DNA of 64,000 nucleotides from Acinetobacter sp. SAAs474 (GCF_032823475.1 NZ_CP127915.1:2852001-2916000); one strand, 5' to 3'; positions 52,150-62,407 are shown, counted from the first letter of the stretch. The notes: generated by a model not told the origin, from the sequence alone. Numbers and translations: made by a program.

Positions 52150-52830
52150 ATGTCAAATAAACTCGAACGTCAAAAACTGATACTGCCTACAGGTCATAAT
52201 AAATTACTACTCCACTCCTGCTGTGCTCCTTGCTCAGGAGAAGTAATGGAAACACTAATTGAATCAGAAATCGATTTTTCTATATTTTTCTATAATCCCA
52301 ATATTCACCCTATTAAAGAATATGAAATTCGCAAAGAAGAAAATATTCGCTTTGCGAATAAACATAATATTGCCTTTATTGATTGTGATTATGACACTGA
52401 TGATTGGTTTAAACGTGCTAAAGGTATGGAAAATGAACCTGAAAAAGGAATTCGCTGTACCATGTGTTTTGACATGCGCTTTGAGCGTACAGCGCTCTAT
52501 GCCACTGAAAATGGCTTTAGTTTAATCAGTAGTTCATTAGGAATTTCCCGCTGGAAAAATATGCAGCAGATTAATGATTGCGGTCATCGTGCAGCAGCAC
52601 ATTATGACGGTATTCAGTATTGGGATTACAATTGGCGTAAACATGGTGGTGCCGTACGTATGCTTGAAATCAGTAAAAAAGAACAATTCTATCAACAAGA
52701 ATATTGTGGCTGTGTGTACTCTCTACGCGATAGCAATCGTTGGCGTATAAAAAATGGACGAGATCGGATTCAATTGGGTGTCAAATTCTATTCAAATGCG
52801 ATGGATGAAACCATTCATCAACTAGAATGA
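52150..52830 (+). CDS. queH: Epoxyqueuosine reductase QueH
   Basis: This 226-aa protein catalyses the last step of queuosine synthesis in tRNA, reducing epoxyqueuosine. The QueH/DUF208 signature [17 protein letters not shown] holds the adjacent Cys24-Cys25 pair that binds the iron-sulfur cluster. [15 protein letters not shown] and [14 protein letters not shown] hold the other conserved Cys residues. It is unrelated to its neighbours and stands alone. Confidence 0.93.
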   Translation: MSNKLERQKLILPTGHNKLLLHSCCAPCSGEVMETLIESEIDFSIFFYNPNIHPIKEYEIRKEENIRFANKHNIAFIDCDYDTDDWFKRAKGMENEPEKGIRCTMCFDMRFERTALYATENGFSLISSSLGISRWKNMQQINDCGHRAAAHYDGIQYWDYNWRKHGGAVRMLEISKKEQFYQQEYCGCVYSLRDSNRWRIKNGRDRIQLGVKFYSNAMDETIHQLE

Positions 52831-53032
52831 CTTTAGATAGTGTCGACTTAATCAGTTAAAGGCAAAATCATGGATTTAAATATGGCTTGAACTTAGCTAT
52901 AGATATCATGATCTGATTGCATCTTTTAAGCCTATAAAATGACATCACAAATTTGTACGAATAGCAGATGATTTAGATTCACAGTATATTCTATGCTAAA
53001 GATGCTACAGATCATTTCTTATTATGGATGAA

Positions 53033-53074
53033 GGTCAGTATATCAACAGTATCTTCCATCAATTTATACTGACC
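53033..53074. terminator. Long-loop hairpin between queH and the Slam gene
   Basis: GGTCAGTATA and TATACTGACC form a perfect 10-bp stem with a 22-nt loop in the 350-bp gap 52831-53180, between convergent genes. No U-tract is present. The rest of the gap has no gene. Confidence 0.4.
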
Positions 53075-53180
53075 ATTTCACATGATAGGTATAGTTAGTA
53101 ATTGATTGAATATATTAAGTATAGCTTATGCTTTCCTCATGATGGGTTTAGAAAATACTGCTACGATTAACCGTTAATCC

Positions 53181-54680
53181 TTAAAATCGTCGCTCCAATT
53201 TTAAACTCAGAATATGTTTATCATAAGTATATAGCCAATTCACACTGCTTTTATTTCTAGTGTATTGATAGGTGAAATTAGGCGTAATCTGATAAAATTT
53301 CCACTGAGGTACACGGATCAGCAAAGTATAATTTTGTTCAAAATCATCTCTTTTTTGCGCTAATACTGGATTGAATTTGTCATATTGACGCCAACGAAAT
53401 GAGCTAAATAACGTCATATTTAAGCCTGATGTGCATTGTTTACTTAAGCCTAAACGTAAACCTTGTTGCTGATATGCTGTAAAATATTGTTCTTGACTGT
53501 TGTGATCGATCCAGTCTATGCCACCAAACAATGTCCAATGCTGTGGTAATACTTTCCAGAAGGTCGCAAATGTAGCCGTTTCTATACCGCTTTGATTGCG
53601 ATATATCTGATGATCAATATCTTTAATTACTAATTCCAACTTCATTGCTTTATCTTGACCCATTACTTTCATCCATTCAGCTCGTCCTCCCCAAGCCGTG
53701 GATAAATGTTGATTTTGATAACGACGATGCTCAACAATAGGCGCTAATAAAATTTGATGATGTTGATTCTGATAGCTATAACCGAGATTTAAACTGAATG
53801 TCATTTCATTATAATCTGGATCATGCCTATAAAAACGGCCATAACTCAAAGACTTTAATGCAATACCATGATAGTCAGATAAAGACCAACGTTTATTCAA
53901 CGTTACTTCATAATCTAATGCTGTCGCATGGATAGCATCGGGTGTTTTCCGTATCACCTGTCGTACAGGTATATTTTGACCATCTTGATCTTGTGCATAA
54001 ATAGTCCATATTGTACTTTTTTCAGAAGTACTATTAATATTGGTCGAATAGCGTGTGCCTAAGCTGACTAAACCTTGCCATGCATCTCGTTGATATAAGC
54101 CTTGTAAATAAATATCTATACTTTTAACAATCTGTGGTACTAGCGGATCTTGTCTAGCTAAAAGTTGCACTTTTATCTGATTAAATAATTGTTTTGCTTC
54201 TTTATTTTTCTGACGTTCAGTCCATAGTCGGGCTAATTCTAATTGGATTGGAATATTTTGAGGCTGAAGATTTAAAGCCTCTTTAAAAGATTGTTCAGCA
54301 TGATCCAAACGTCCTTGCGCACGTGCTAAAGCAGCTTGTGCAAATTTTGCCAATGCAACATCATATCCTGCTAAACCCAGATAACGTGGTAAATAAATAC
54401 TGGCAGCCTGCCATTGCTTCTGCATGACTGCCAGATAAAGTGCTTGGCCTAGATCATTTAAATTATTATTAATATGTATCATTTTCCCTTCAATCATCAG
54501 GCTGGGTAACTGATCCATCTGTTGCTGCTGTTTTAATGCTTGTTGTTGTTCTCTATGTTGCTGTAACAAATCTTGTTCTAATCTTAGCCTTGTATCATAC
54601 TCATCGGCTGCATAAAGCCAAGATGGCACGATCATAAAAAGACATAAAATATTTATTTTTTGCACAGCATTATTATTCAT
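53181..54680 (-). CDS. Slam outer-membrane translocon for a hemophilin-like protein
   Basis: This 499-aa protein begins with a signal peptide (CLFMIVPSWLYA). TPR-like helices follow (about residues 75-200: ALYLAVMQKQWQAASIYLPR, AEQSFKEALNLQPQNIPIQL). The C-terminal 290 residues are a DUF560 beta barrel ending LKLERRF. This is the architecture of Slam (surface lipoprotein assembly modifier, type XI secretion). The adjacent hemophilin-like gene is the likely cargo, as for HsmA and HphA in A. baumannii. The gene follows the cargo gene by 56 bp. Confidence 0.87.
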   Translation of the reverse strand: MNNNAVQKINILCLFMIVPSWLYAADEYDTRLRLEQDLLQQHREQQQALKQQQQMDQLPSLMIEGKMIHINNNLNDLGQALYLAVMQKQWQAASIYLPRYLGLAGYDVALAKFAQAALARAQGRLDHAEQSFKEALNLQPQNIPIQLELARLWTERQKNKEAKQLFNQIKVQLLARQDPLVPQIVKSIDIYLQGLYQRDAWQGLVSLGTRYSTNINSTSEKSTIWTIYAQDQDGQNIPVRQVIRKTPDAIHATALDYEVTLNKRWSLSDYHGIALKSLSYGRFYRHDPDYNEMTFSLNLGYSYQNQHHQILLAPIVEHRRYQNQHLSTAWGGRAEWMKVMGQDKAMKLELVIKDIDHQIYRNQSGIETATFATFWKVLPQHWTLFGGIDWIDHNSQEQYFTAYQQQGLRLGLSKQCTSGLNMTLFSSFRWRQYDKFNPVLAQKRDDFEQNYTLLIRVPQWKFYQITPNFTYQYTRNKSSVNWLYTYDKHILSLKLERRF

Positions 54681-54736
54681 TTAGCAACTCAAATAGCAAA
54701 ATATGACCAAGTGAGCCTTTCCAATCCATATCATTT

Positions 54737-55465
54737 TTATTTTGAGCCACCAAATGCAATATCATGTGTACGATCTGCAAAAGTTGCAATACCAGCTAAA
54801 TCTTGTTGATGATTAAAGAATTGACCAGATACCTCACCGCCTGTTGCATTCAGATTAGCACCAGACCAAAATGCATTATTACCACTAATTTGAGCATTCG
54901 ATGCATTGATGGTTGCATTACCGATATTGAATGTATCGACATCATCAGTTAAAGAACCAGTCAAATTATTGGTATCAAAATTTGCACTATAGTTACCGGC
55001 ATAATAATTACCATTATTTAGACCAGAAACGTTATAAGTCACGGTTCCTGTCGAACTAATACTGCTGTCAGCATGGTCTCCTATATAAAATACAGTATGT
55101 GTAGCATCATCGGCTTGTTTGCTATAATTTCCTGTACTGTCTTTGCTTTCTTTGGCCCATTCACCAAAATAAATTGCATTCGAACCAATCTGTTTAAAGC
55201 CCCATACTCCTAAACCTTGATGAGATGCAACAGGAATGTCAGATCCAGCAAAATGATAAACCCCATGACCATCTGCACCAAACGCTTTTAAATGCGCAAA
55301 ATCCATTGCTGTACCACCAAACATACCATTTATACCTACTGCAACTGCTGTTGATGAAAGAATAAGATCCGTAGAAGCTCTAGATTTACTCTCCACAGTT
55401 GCATGTACAGAAGAAATAACAGCTAAAGATGTAATTAACGCAAAAGAAAGTTGTGTAAATTTCAT
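54737..55465 (-). CDS. Hemophilin-like secreted heme-binding protein (HphA-like)
   Basis: This 242-aa protein has a signal peptide cleaved after VHA (residue 22) and no lipobox Cys. The mature N-terminal half (GTAMDFAHLKAFGADGHGVY) is the likely heme-binding region; several His could be ligands. The C-terminal half (from about residue 150) has repeated YNVSGLNNGNYY/ANFDTNNLTGSL strands and ends with GEVSGQFFNHQQDLAGIATF and AFGGSK. This TbpB-type 8-stranded barrel is what Slam recognises. Its place between a TonB receptor and a Slam matches hphA of A. baumannii. A Fur box lies 128 bp upstream. Confidence 0.83.
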   Translation of the reverse strand: MKFTQLSFALITSLAVISSVHATVESKSRASTDLILSSTAVAVGINGMFGGTAMDFAHLKAFGADGHGVYHFAGSDIPVASHQGLGVWGFKQIGSNAIYFGEWAKESKDSTGNYSKQADDATHTVFYIGDHADSSISSTGTVTYNVSGLNNGNYYAGNYSANFDTNNLTGSLTDDVDTFNIGNATINASNAQISGNNAFWSGANLNATGGEVSGQFFNHQQDLAGIATFADRTHDIAFGGSK

Positions 55466-55573
55466 ATTAATACCTTTGAATTATATAAAGTTAAAATTTT
55501 TAATATTTTGTTTAACCTATTATATTTATTCTTTTGTATCTCCTTAATTTATTATATGAAATACTGGAAACAA

Positions 55574-55630
55574 TAAGTTAAACCCATTAAATAATAATGA
55601 TTATCATTTTCATCTAATGGGTTTAACTTA
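55574..55630. repeat. Perfect 16-bp inverted repeat enclosing a Fur box
   Basis: TAAGTTAAACCCATTA (55574-55589) and TAATGGGTTTAACTTA (55615-55630) are exact inverse copies with a 25-nt loop. The loop carries the Fur-like site. It lies between the receptor and hemophilin genes. The rest of the 418-bp gap 55466-55883 is very AT-rich with no gene. Confidence 0.85.
55593..55611. promoter_or_regulatory. Fur box upstream of the hemophilin gene
   Basis: The 19 bases match 16 of 19 positions of the consensus GATAATGATAATCATTATC. It should give iron-repressed expression of the hemophilin and Slam genes independently of the receptor gene. Confidence 0.75.
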
Positions 55631-55883
55631 ACTGATTTATTTCTATTTTGCAAGATTTTTTTGTATTAAAATCTAAAATAAAATTATGATATAAAAATGA
55701 TAGACATATAAAAAAATCTCCCACTTTATTTAAAATAAAATAGAAATTTTGATGTAAATTTAATTATTTAGATTATTTTAATTTAAAAAAATCAATATAA
55801 ATAAATAGATGAAAATTTAATTTAAAAAATAAGATCTTAATTAAATAATATCTATTTCCCCATACTATATAATAGAAATATAT

Positions 55884-58800
55884 TTAAAATTTATAACTTA
55901 ATCCTATTTTAATGGTACGGCCCGGTGCTGGTGTTGCTGAACGACTAATCGGATCAAGATAATATTGATTGCTAAGATTAGTCCCAATAAAATCAACAGC
56001 AAACTGCTCATCATATTGATAGTGTGCATAGGCATCAAATGTCCAAGTATCTCGCCACTGTAACGGTTGATTAAACCATGAGATATCCTTTACATTTAGA
56101 TATGGATTTTTAAAGCCTTCAAAATATACAATACGTGTCCCAAGCTCTAATTTATGATCAAATAAACGTGTGCCCAATGTCAAATTAAATTGGTATTCAG
56201 GCAGTGCCATATTCACCAGATAACCAGATTGAAAACCATAATCAACACAAGCACCATTATTTATTAGACCTATAGCAGCTTGGCCTGTCATTAATAATGC
56301 TGAACTTTCATCACAAACTTTATTTTTTTGATTCCAAACTAAAGATAAATCACCAAATATTTTTCCATTATCATAACGTGCTGCTAATTCCCAGCCAGCT
56401 ATTTTTTGTTGATCGACATTGGTAAATACCAAACGATTATTGCGCTCAATCATATGATTGGTTTTATTATTAAAATAAGCGAGTTTTATATCAGCAAAAC
56501 CTTGGTTTAATTTCAAAAATTTTTCCATATTATAAATATAAGCTACTTCCCAATTATGTGCATGTTCAGGTTTTAAATCATAACCAGATTGTGAAGCAGA
56601 AAAACCAAGGGTTGTCTCAAATAAACTAGGTAAACGATATGCTTCACTATAATTAATATAAAGGCGATGATAAGGATTAAATTGGATTGCAGCAGATAAA
56701 GCTGGTGCCCAATTTTTATGATCTTTTTTCTTTACTACATTTTCAGTGACTGGAGTTGTAATAGATTCCAATCTCGTAGAGAGGACATTATTTTTTATAT
56801 CTGAAATATTCACACTCCCATTTAATATAGGATTATTCTCTGAACTGTACTTCCCTGTTGATGGATCAGCATACCAATTATAGGCTTCAGTTTTTGTGAC
56901 TGTAGTTCCTATTTGGCTAGCATAATAGTTATCCCATATACTCGTAATAGGTATATTATGCTTTTTCTCATAGCCTGCTACGTCTGCTTTATAATCATCT
57001 TGCGTATACGTTGATGCATAATTAATATAAATTTTCTTACTAACTTCTTTATTAATAGTATTAGAACCACCTGTTGATTGATTTAAATAATCATCAAATG
57101 ACCAATAAGAAACTGATTTTGCCCCTGCGGTAAAACTTAACCATGAAGTGGCTTGCCAATCAAAATTAAAATAATATTGATTTTCAGAACGACGTCCTGC
57201 CCGTGGTAGCATTCTAAAAGCAACACCAGATGTGGTTCTATCATCAATAAAATCATCGTCTGTGGTTAATTTTTCTTTACTCAAATCCACGCCTAAATTT
57301 AAATTTAGATTATCCAAGAGTTGTAATTTATTATTTAGCGTAATGCCTTTACGGGTATTTTTTGCACGGGTATATGCAGTATCTTGAATAAGATAAGACT
57401 TATTTGGCGTACGATCAGAACCATAAATATTTTTGTAAACATTACATAGTCTTGCATAATTGCTGATCTGACTTGGCGTTAAATTCGCAGGATTGGGATG
57501 ACAAAAGCTATAGACGCTATCAAAACCACCAATCACCGTATTTACAAAGCCACCAGAACTATAGGTATTAGAGTGGGTATCGGTTTGCCACACATTCAGT
57601 TTTAAATCTAACCAACGACTCTGATCTGGGTTGAACTTATATTCTAAATGATATGCTTTACTTCGTACGGTACTTAAAGGCCATTGCGGTAAACCATCTA
57701 AGGTATACCACCAAATACGTGATGGCATAATTTCCCCATAAGTATTGCTTGAATCTCGATAAGTCAATTGTAAGGCTTGATCATCCGTAGGTCGCCATGT
57801 GCCTTTTAATAAATACGATATCATTTCACTCGAACTATTGGTCACTTCGCCATTGGGTGAAAAATACTTGGCCATATTCGGTACCATGACATTATCACCA
57901 TCATTAACACCTTGATTTAAAAAGTAATCACTGCCATGTTTTCCAGCAAAATAATTACCTCGATTTCTATAGGCATAAGCCGCGAGCAGATCAAAGCGAT
58001 CTTGTTTGGTCGCTAAGGCAATTCGAAATGCTTGATCTTGTAAATCAAGGAATTTTTGATCAGCGCGATCTTTAGGATCCACACTGGTCAGGGGATCCTC
58101 ATATACATTGGTCCAGCCACTCTTCCCCAATTCATCCATCACATCACGGTAATCTTGTCCTACATAAGATGTCGGTAAACGCTCTTTTACTGTATTACTG
58201 GCACCTTCTAATTTTATTTCTGCACCAAATGTTTGACCTGATCGAACAATATCATCAACCTCTAAGGTTTTTGCAGCGACCCCTCCGGCAATCCCCGTTT
58301 TAATATCACTATTCAGTGAAGCACCTTTGACCACTTGTATAGCACTAATCAAATTTGGATCAATATAACTCCGACTATTTGCCCCATTATAGCCTCGCCA
58401 AACTGTTAAAGACTGTTCTGTACCATCAATGGTCACCGGAACACGACCTTGCCCTTGCATACCACGAATATTAGGATCTAAAGCACCACTATTACGCGCA
58501 TCACCACTATAGACATTCGACATACCCTTGAATAAATCAGAAGGTGTAGTCCCTTTAAAACGCTCAATTAAATCTTTACCCGCATATGTGGTGGAATAGT
58601 TTTTTTCATAAACATCATCATAACCTTGCGTATCACGATCTTTATCCGCGTTTAAGCTAATGACATCCATCTGTACCATGGCTGGCACTGTACTCACCTG
58701 CTGTTGATCTGATGTGATCTGTGTAGCTGCAATAGAATTGGATAAATTTTGCTGTGCTGAGTCACCATTTTCGACAATCACATACACATTGGCTTGCTTT

Positions 58801-59102
58801 TTAACCTGCAAACCAGAATCGTGTAATAACGACTGTAATGCCTGTTCAACAGACATATTCGCTTTAATTTTTGGCGCAATTTTATTTTGTACCTGTTGCG
58901 TAGCTGCAATAATTTCAATACCACTTTGCTGTGCCAATTGCTGAATTGACTGTTGCAAAGATTGACTCGGCAAATCTAATACAACCGCTTGGGCATGCAA
59001 TGATGCTGAATAAATCATTGCAGCCACAACAGAGCTTAAGTTTGTTTTGTTAAATCTTTGAGGATCAATCCATCGCTGATGTTGTTGTTCCTTCAAACTC
59101 AT
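55884..59102 (-). CDS. TonB-dependent heme/hemophore receptor with STN signalling domain
   Basis: This 1072-aa outer-membrane receptor is of the transducer class. A signal peptide ends near SLHAQA. The STN domain follows (about residues 40-115: LDLPSQSLQQSIQQLAQQSG, ANVYVIVENGD). The plug shows GALDPNIRGMQGQGRVPVTID and VVKGASLNSDIKTGIAGGVA. The 22-stranded barrel ends TIKIGLSYKF. The STN domain would contact the FecR protein encoded upstream and switch on FecI. By position it corresponds to the hemophilin receptor HphR of A. baumannii. Ligand is inferred from neighbours. Confidence 0.87.
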   Translation of the reverse strand: MSLKEQQHQRWIDPQRFNKTNLSSVVAAMIYSASLHAQAVVLDLPSQSLQQSIQQLAQQSGIEIIAATQQVQNKIAPKIKANMSVEQALQSLLHDSGLQVKKQANVYVIVENGDSAQQNLSNSIAATQITSDQQQVSTVPAMVQMDVISLNADKDRDTQGYDDVYEKNYSTTYAGKDLIERFKGTTPSDLFKGMSNVYSGDARNSGALDPNIRGMQGQGRVPVTIDGTEQSLTVWRGYNGANSRSYIDPNLISAIQVVKGASLNSDIKTGIAGGVAAKTLEVDDIVRSGQTFGAEIKLEGASNTVKERLPTSYVGQDYRDVMDELGKSGWTNVYEDPLTSVDPKDRADQKFLDLQDQAFRIALATKQDRFDLLAAYAYRNRGNYFAGKHGSDYFLNQGVNDGDNVMVPNMAKYFSPNGEVTNSSSEMISYLLKGTWRPTDDQALQLTYRDSSNTYGEIMPSRIWWYTLDGLPQWPLSTVRSKAYHLEYKFNPDQSRWLDLKLNVWQTDTHSNTYSSGGFVNTVIGGFDSVYSFCHPNPANLTPSQISNYARLCNVYKNIYGSDRTPNKSYLIQDTAYTRAKNTRKGITLNNKLQLLDNLNLNLGVDLSKEKLTTDDDFIDDRTTSGVAFRMLPRAGRRSENQYYFNFDWQATSWLSFTAGAKSVSYWSFDDYLNQSTGGSNTINKEVSKKIYINYASTYTQDDYKADVAGYEKKHNIPITSIWDNYYASQIGTTVTKTEAYNWYADPSTGKYSSENNPILNGSVNISDIKNNVLSTRLESITTPVTENVVKKKDHKNWAPALSAAIQFNPYHRLYINYSEAYRLPSLFETTLGFSASQSGYDLKPEHAHNWEVAYIYNMEKFLKLNQGFADIKLAYFNNKTNHMIERNNRLVFTNVDQQKIAGWELAARYDNGKIFGDLSLVWNQKNKVCDESSALLMTGQAAIGLINNGACVDYGFQSGYLVNMALPEYQFNLTLGTRLFDHKLELGTRIVYFEGFKNPYLNVKDISWFNQPLQWRDTWTFDAYAHYQYDEQFAVDFIGTNLSNQYYLDPISRSATPAPGRTIKIGLSYKF

Positions 59103-59168
59103 GACGCCACGCCTTAATATAAATGATTCCTATTTACAAAGACGACTGAACGTAATGAAATGTAAACC

Positions 59169-60059
59169 CTATGAGTTGTTTTTTCTAATAATCCATTTCT
59201 TATCAGAAATTTTTTCAACACTTACAGCAGTTAATATGGGTAAAATTTGCATAAATTTTTGATAGTTCGTAATTTTAAATTGTCCTGTAATCTGAAGATG
59301 CTGCAACTCAGAATTTTCGATCTGCACTGAAAAATCAGCATAGCGTTGAAAATTTTCAATGGCTTTAATTAAGGGCATTTGATTAAAAACAATTTCGCCA
59401 GATTGCCAAGCCTTTATTTCATGTAAATTCACTGAAGAGACTTTGCCCAGATATTGCTGATGATTACGGATAGACTGGCCTTGTATTAAATGTAGCATCA
59501 CAGCAGAAGAACCACCAATTTTAACTGCAATTTCCCCTGTCTCTACCGCAACTGTAGCATCCGTTGTATTATGTTTTAACACATGAAATACCGTACCAAT
59601 ATCAACGATCTCCATTTCCCCTGCAATCACTTTAAATGTTCTATTAAAATATTGAAAAAATTTATATTTTGAATGATTTACCTGAAAGCTGGCTTCGCCT
59701 TGCTGCAGTAAAATCTCTTGGCTACGTAAACGTTGCAAAACATGTATTTTTGTTTCGGTATTTAAATGAATTTTAGAACCATCATGCAAAGTCCATATTT
59801 TTTGTCCGCCTTTGACTGTTTGCACGCTCAATTGCTGATAGACCGGATTAGCATAAAAAATAGCCATACCAATCGCCACGATAGATAACACTGCCGCAGT
59901 CAGAGCTCTTTTTTTTAATTGCCGTTGTTTTGCTCTAACTAAAATCGCATCTTTCGAGGGTAAGTAAGGCAAAATATCATCTTCAAAACTGGCAAGTTTA
60001 CGCTGCGTGTCTTGTAAGCATTGTGTATCGACGATTTTATGCTCATGTTTAAACGCCAT
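59169..60059 (-). CDS. FecR-type anti-sigma factor / sigma regulator
   Basis: The ATG at 60059 gives 296 aa and lies 1 bp after the fecI stop. A cytoplasmic N-terminal part precedes one membrane segment (about residues 68-88, ALTAAVLSIVAIGMAIFYA). The periplasmic FecR domain shows WTLHDGSKIHLNTETKIHV and EGEIAVKIGG-type VAVETGEIAVKIGG, then a C-terminal STN-like fold. It relays the receptor signal to FecI. Confidence 0.87.
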   Translation of the reverse strand: MAFKHEHKIVDTQCLQDTQRKLASFEDDILPYLPSKDAILVRAKQRQLKKRALTAAVLSIVAIGMAIFYANPVYQQLSVQTVKGGQKIWTLHDGSKIHLNTETKIHVLQRLRSQEILLQQGEASFQVNHSKYKFFQYFNRTFKVIAGEMEIVDIGTVFHVLKHNTTDATVAVETGEIAVKIGGSSAVMLHLIQGQSIRNHQQYLGKVSSVNLHEIKAWQSGEIVFNQMPLIKAIENFQRYADFSVQIENSELQHLQITGQFKITNYQKFMQILPILTAVSVEKISDKKWIIRKNNS

Positions 60060-60060
60060 T

Positions 60061-60597
60061 CTAATTCTGCTCTTCAGCAAACAGAGGAATGAAATGTTGT
60101 AATGCACGGGTAAAATGTTTAATCACCATCGTTCTTGAAATCCCCAATTGCTTTGCGACATCTACCTGTGTCATGCCATAAAATTGAATTAATAAAAATA
60201 CATCTTGGCAAACCGGTGCTAAAGCTGAAATTTTCTTTAAAATCATTTCAGTATATTGTGCTCTGACCACACTAAACTCTTGCTCTGAAAGCCGAATTAT
60301 CTCAATTTTATTTTCGATAAAATCAATCTTTCCATCATCTAAAGCATCAAAATATTTATGATAAATCTTGTCTCTTTTTAACAAGTCTAAAGCAATATTA
60401 ATACTGACCTTTTTTAAAAAGGCAGCAGGATGGATTAACCCAACAAATTGTTCTGGACGTTGAAAAATACGTAAATATGTTTCTTGCACCACATCGTTGG
60501 CAATTTGTCTGTTACCAGTTTTTAGACTGATGAAATCCACCAATTCATCATAATACTGAACAAGAGATTGATGACTTGCAGCTGTAGAATGAGCCAT
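60061..60597 (-). CDS. FecI-type ECF sigma factor
   Basis: The ATG at 60597, with GAGG 6 bp upstream, gives 178 aa; in-frame sequence up to 60678 covers the Fur box and is rejected. The region 2 block is ANDVVQETYLRIFQRPEQF. The region 4 helix-turn-helix is TQVDVAKQLGISRTMVIKHFTRAL. It directs RNA polymerase to the receptor operon when heme or hemophore binds outside. It is followed by fecR. Confidence 0.9.
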   Translation of the reverse strand: MAHSTAASHQSLVQYYDELVDFISLKTGNRQIANDVVQETYLRIFQRPEQFVGLIHPAAFLKKVSINIALDLLKRDKIYHKYFDALDDGKIDFIENKIEIIRLSEQEFSVVRAQYTEMILKKISALAPVCQDVFLLIQFYGMTQVDVAKQLGISRTMVIKHFTRALQHFIPLFAEEQN

Positions 60598-60611
60598 ATT
60601 GCACCTCAATA

Positions 60612-60630
60612 CAAAATGATTCTCATTATC
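60612..60630. promoter_or_regulatory. Fur box upstream of fecI
   Basis: The site matches 15 of 19 positions of GATAATGATAATCATTATC and ends 14 bp before the fecI ATG. It would repress the signalling genes in iron-rich cells. Confidence 0.75.
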
Positions 60631-60874
60631 ATTAAATAATTCGATTTTGACAATCGAATTTTGACGAGAAACGTTCACCTCATATTATTCATGTTTTATA
60701 ATCTGATCAAAACTGCTAAAAACATTAGTAAAAGACAGATCATCCTATTTGATATTACGCAAGCATCTTTGATGCGCTAAATTTTGGCATCAAATGCTAT
60801 TTGACATGATTCAATATTAAAAATCCGATACATATTCGATCTAAGGATTCATCATTATGCTTAAATTGACACCT

Positions 60875-61300
60875 TCAAGTTCTCAACCATATCCAGCATT
60901 GAACACTGACCATGATCACCAGCAAAATAGCCACAAATATGAGATGAGGTATTGTCATGACAACCAAGGTGACTGCCAAGATCATGCTCAGTAATGACAA
61001 TATTTTTATCTTAAAGGGTAAAGTCCGGTCGGTTTGCCATTGTTTTAAAATTGGCGCCATCATAGGATGATTGACAATCCAAGCATGTAATTTTGCTGAA
61101 CCTTTTGCTGCAAATATCGTCGCCAAAAAATAAAAATCAAAGCTAGGCAACCCAGGAATAATCAGACCTAATGTGCCCAATATCAAACATAGCCAAGCCA
61201 ATACAATGCATAACCAACGTATCATCCACGATTTTGCCAATTTAGGATTTTCTAAGTTAGTAGCTAAATTTAACTTTTGTGTTGACTCAACTTGTTTCAT
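60875..61300 (-). CDS. DUF454 (YbaN-family) membrane protein
   Basis: The ATG at 61300 (AGGA 7 bp upstream) gives 141 aa. Three to four hydrophobic segments are seen, with the family motif LGTLGLIIPGLPSFDFYFLA followed by AAKGSAKLHAWIVNHP. The family is widespread and of unknown function. It often sits near heme or iron genes in Acinetobacter and Pseudomonas. Here it is 25 bp downstream of the heme oxygenase gene, in the same direction, so the two are probably co-transcribed. Confidence 0.8.
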   Translation of the reverse strand: MKQVESTQKLNLATNLENPKLAKSWMIRWLCIVLAWLCLILGTLGLIIPGLPSFDFYFLATIFAAKGSAKLHAWIVNHPMMAPILKQWQTDRTLPFKIKILSLLSMILAVTLVVMTIPHLIFVAILLVIMVSVQCWIWLRT

Positions 61301-61325
61301 ATTTATTCCTATACCCACCCTATTT

Positions 61326-61922
61326 TTATTTCAAATTTTTTAAATCTGCCAATAAATCTCCAAAGCGCTTAAATCCTTGCAATGCACCCTGTACAATTTG
61401 ATTTTTTTCTTGCATCGTAAAGTGAGCATCATCTAAAGTTTGCTTAAAGCGCTTCCATACAATTGCTCGACCTTCTGGATATGCAGCCAAATTACGTGCT
61501 GCAAAGTCAGCATCAAAACCAAATTTGGCTTGGGCTTGTTTAAATAAAAATGCAGCACCTAATGTTGAACCTTCAGAGACATAGATCCATCCCAAGGATT
61601 CAGGATAAGTCACGGATGTTGTTGCTGGTTTTTGTTGTTGAGGTACTAAAGCCAAATCAGCTAAATCATGTAATGCGGCATCAGAACGACCACGTACAGC
61701 TAAATCAGGAATCAGTTGTTGCACTTTTTCATCTTGATATAAATGTTCTACATCTTTTTGAAAATAATATTGCGATAAGGTAAATTGAGCATAATTTTCT
61801 TGATTTTCAAATACTCCTGCACGTTGCATCAGTACTTCCATACGATCATGTTCACTCGATGTTTCTTGCTTAAGACGCCACATTAAACGATCTTGAATCA
61901 TATGTTCTGTAGATATATTCAT
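61326..61922 (-). CDS. hemO: Heme oxygenase
   Basis: This 198-aa biliverdin-producing heme oxygenase opens heme and frees iron in the cytoplasm. The proximal His is residue 25 in SSEHDRME. The distal helix glycines are in WIYVSEGSTLGAAFLF. It resembles the HemO/PigA type of Pseudomonas and Acinetobacter. An AAGGA ribosome binding site precedes the ATG. With the hemophilin, receptor and FecIR genes it completes a heme uptake-and-use locus. Confidence 0.9.
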   Translation of the reverse strand: MNISTEHMIQDRLMWRLKQETSSEHDRMEVLMQRAGVFENQENYAQFTLSQYYFQKDVEHLYQDEKVQQLIPDLAVRGRSDAALHDLADLALVPQQQKPATTSVTYPESLGWIYVSEGSTLGAAFLFKQAQAKFGFDADFAARNLAAYPEGRAIVWKRFKQTLDDAHFTMQEKNQIVQGALQGFKRFGDLLADLKNLK

Positions 61923-62407
61923 CTTTATATTCCTTGATTTAAAATAGGGTTATATACGGTAAAGCCATGCTCATGTTTTAGTGAAACAATAAAATCGACC
62001 ATAAGCTCCATCGCTGGATTATTCCTTTAAGGTAAGATCTATCGACTTTGCTGTCCTGCTTTTTCATGCTTATTCCGTCTATAAAAGTGCCTTCAATTAT
62101 TCTATAAACTGAATGCATGTACTCTAGAGCAAATACAATGCTGCTTCTTTCTTAAACAACTTCAAGATAATAAAGTCTTTCCTTATAGATATAGACGAAT
62201 GAGATTCACTAAATGTGCACCCTTTACTAATTTTTTTTATTTTTTAAGCGATATTTAATATATTTAGTACAATAAACAGCCGAATTTGAATAATAATGCT
62301 CCCAAGCAAAAGCTAAGAATAAGCATATTTCTGTAGCAAAGCAGATTGAGGAAGAGCCAGCGAAAGGAGGCTTTTTGAGTAAGTTCTTTAAACCCTATGG
62401 TTTGGAT

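Noticed and set aside
60598..60678. Upstream in-frame extension of fecI
   Set aside because: It covers a 15/19 Fur box and lacks a ribosome binding site, while the ATG at 60597 has a well-spaced GAGG.
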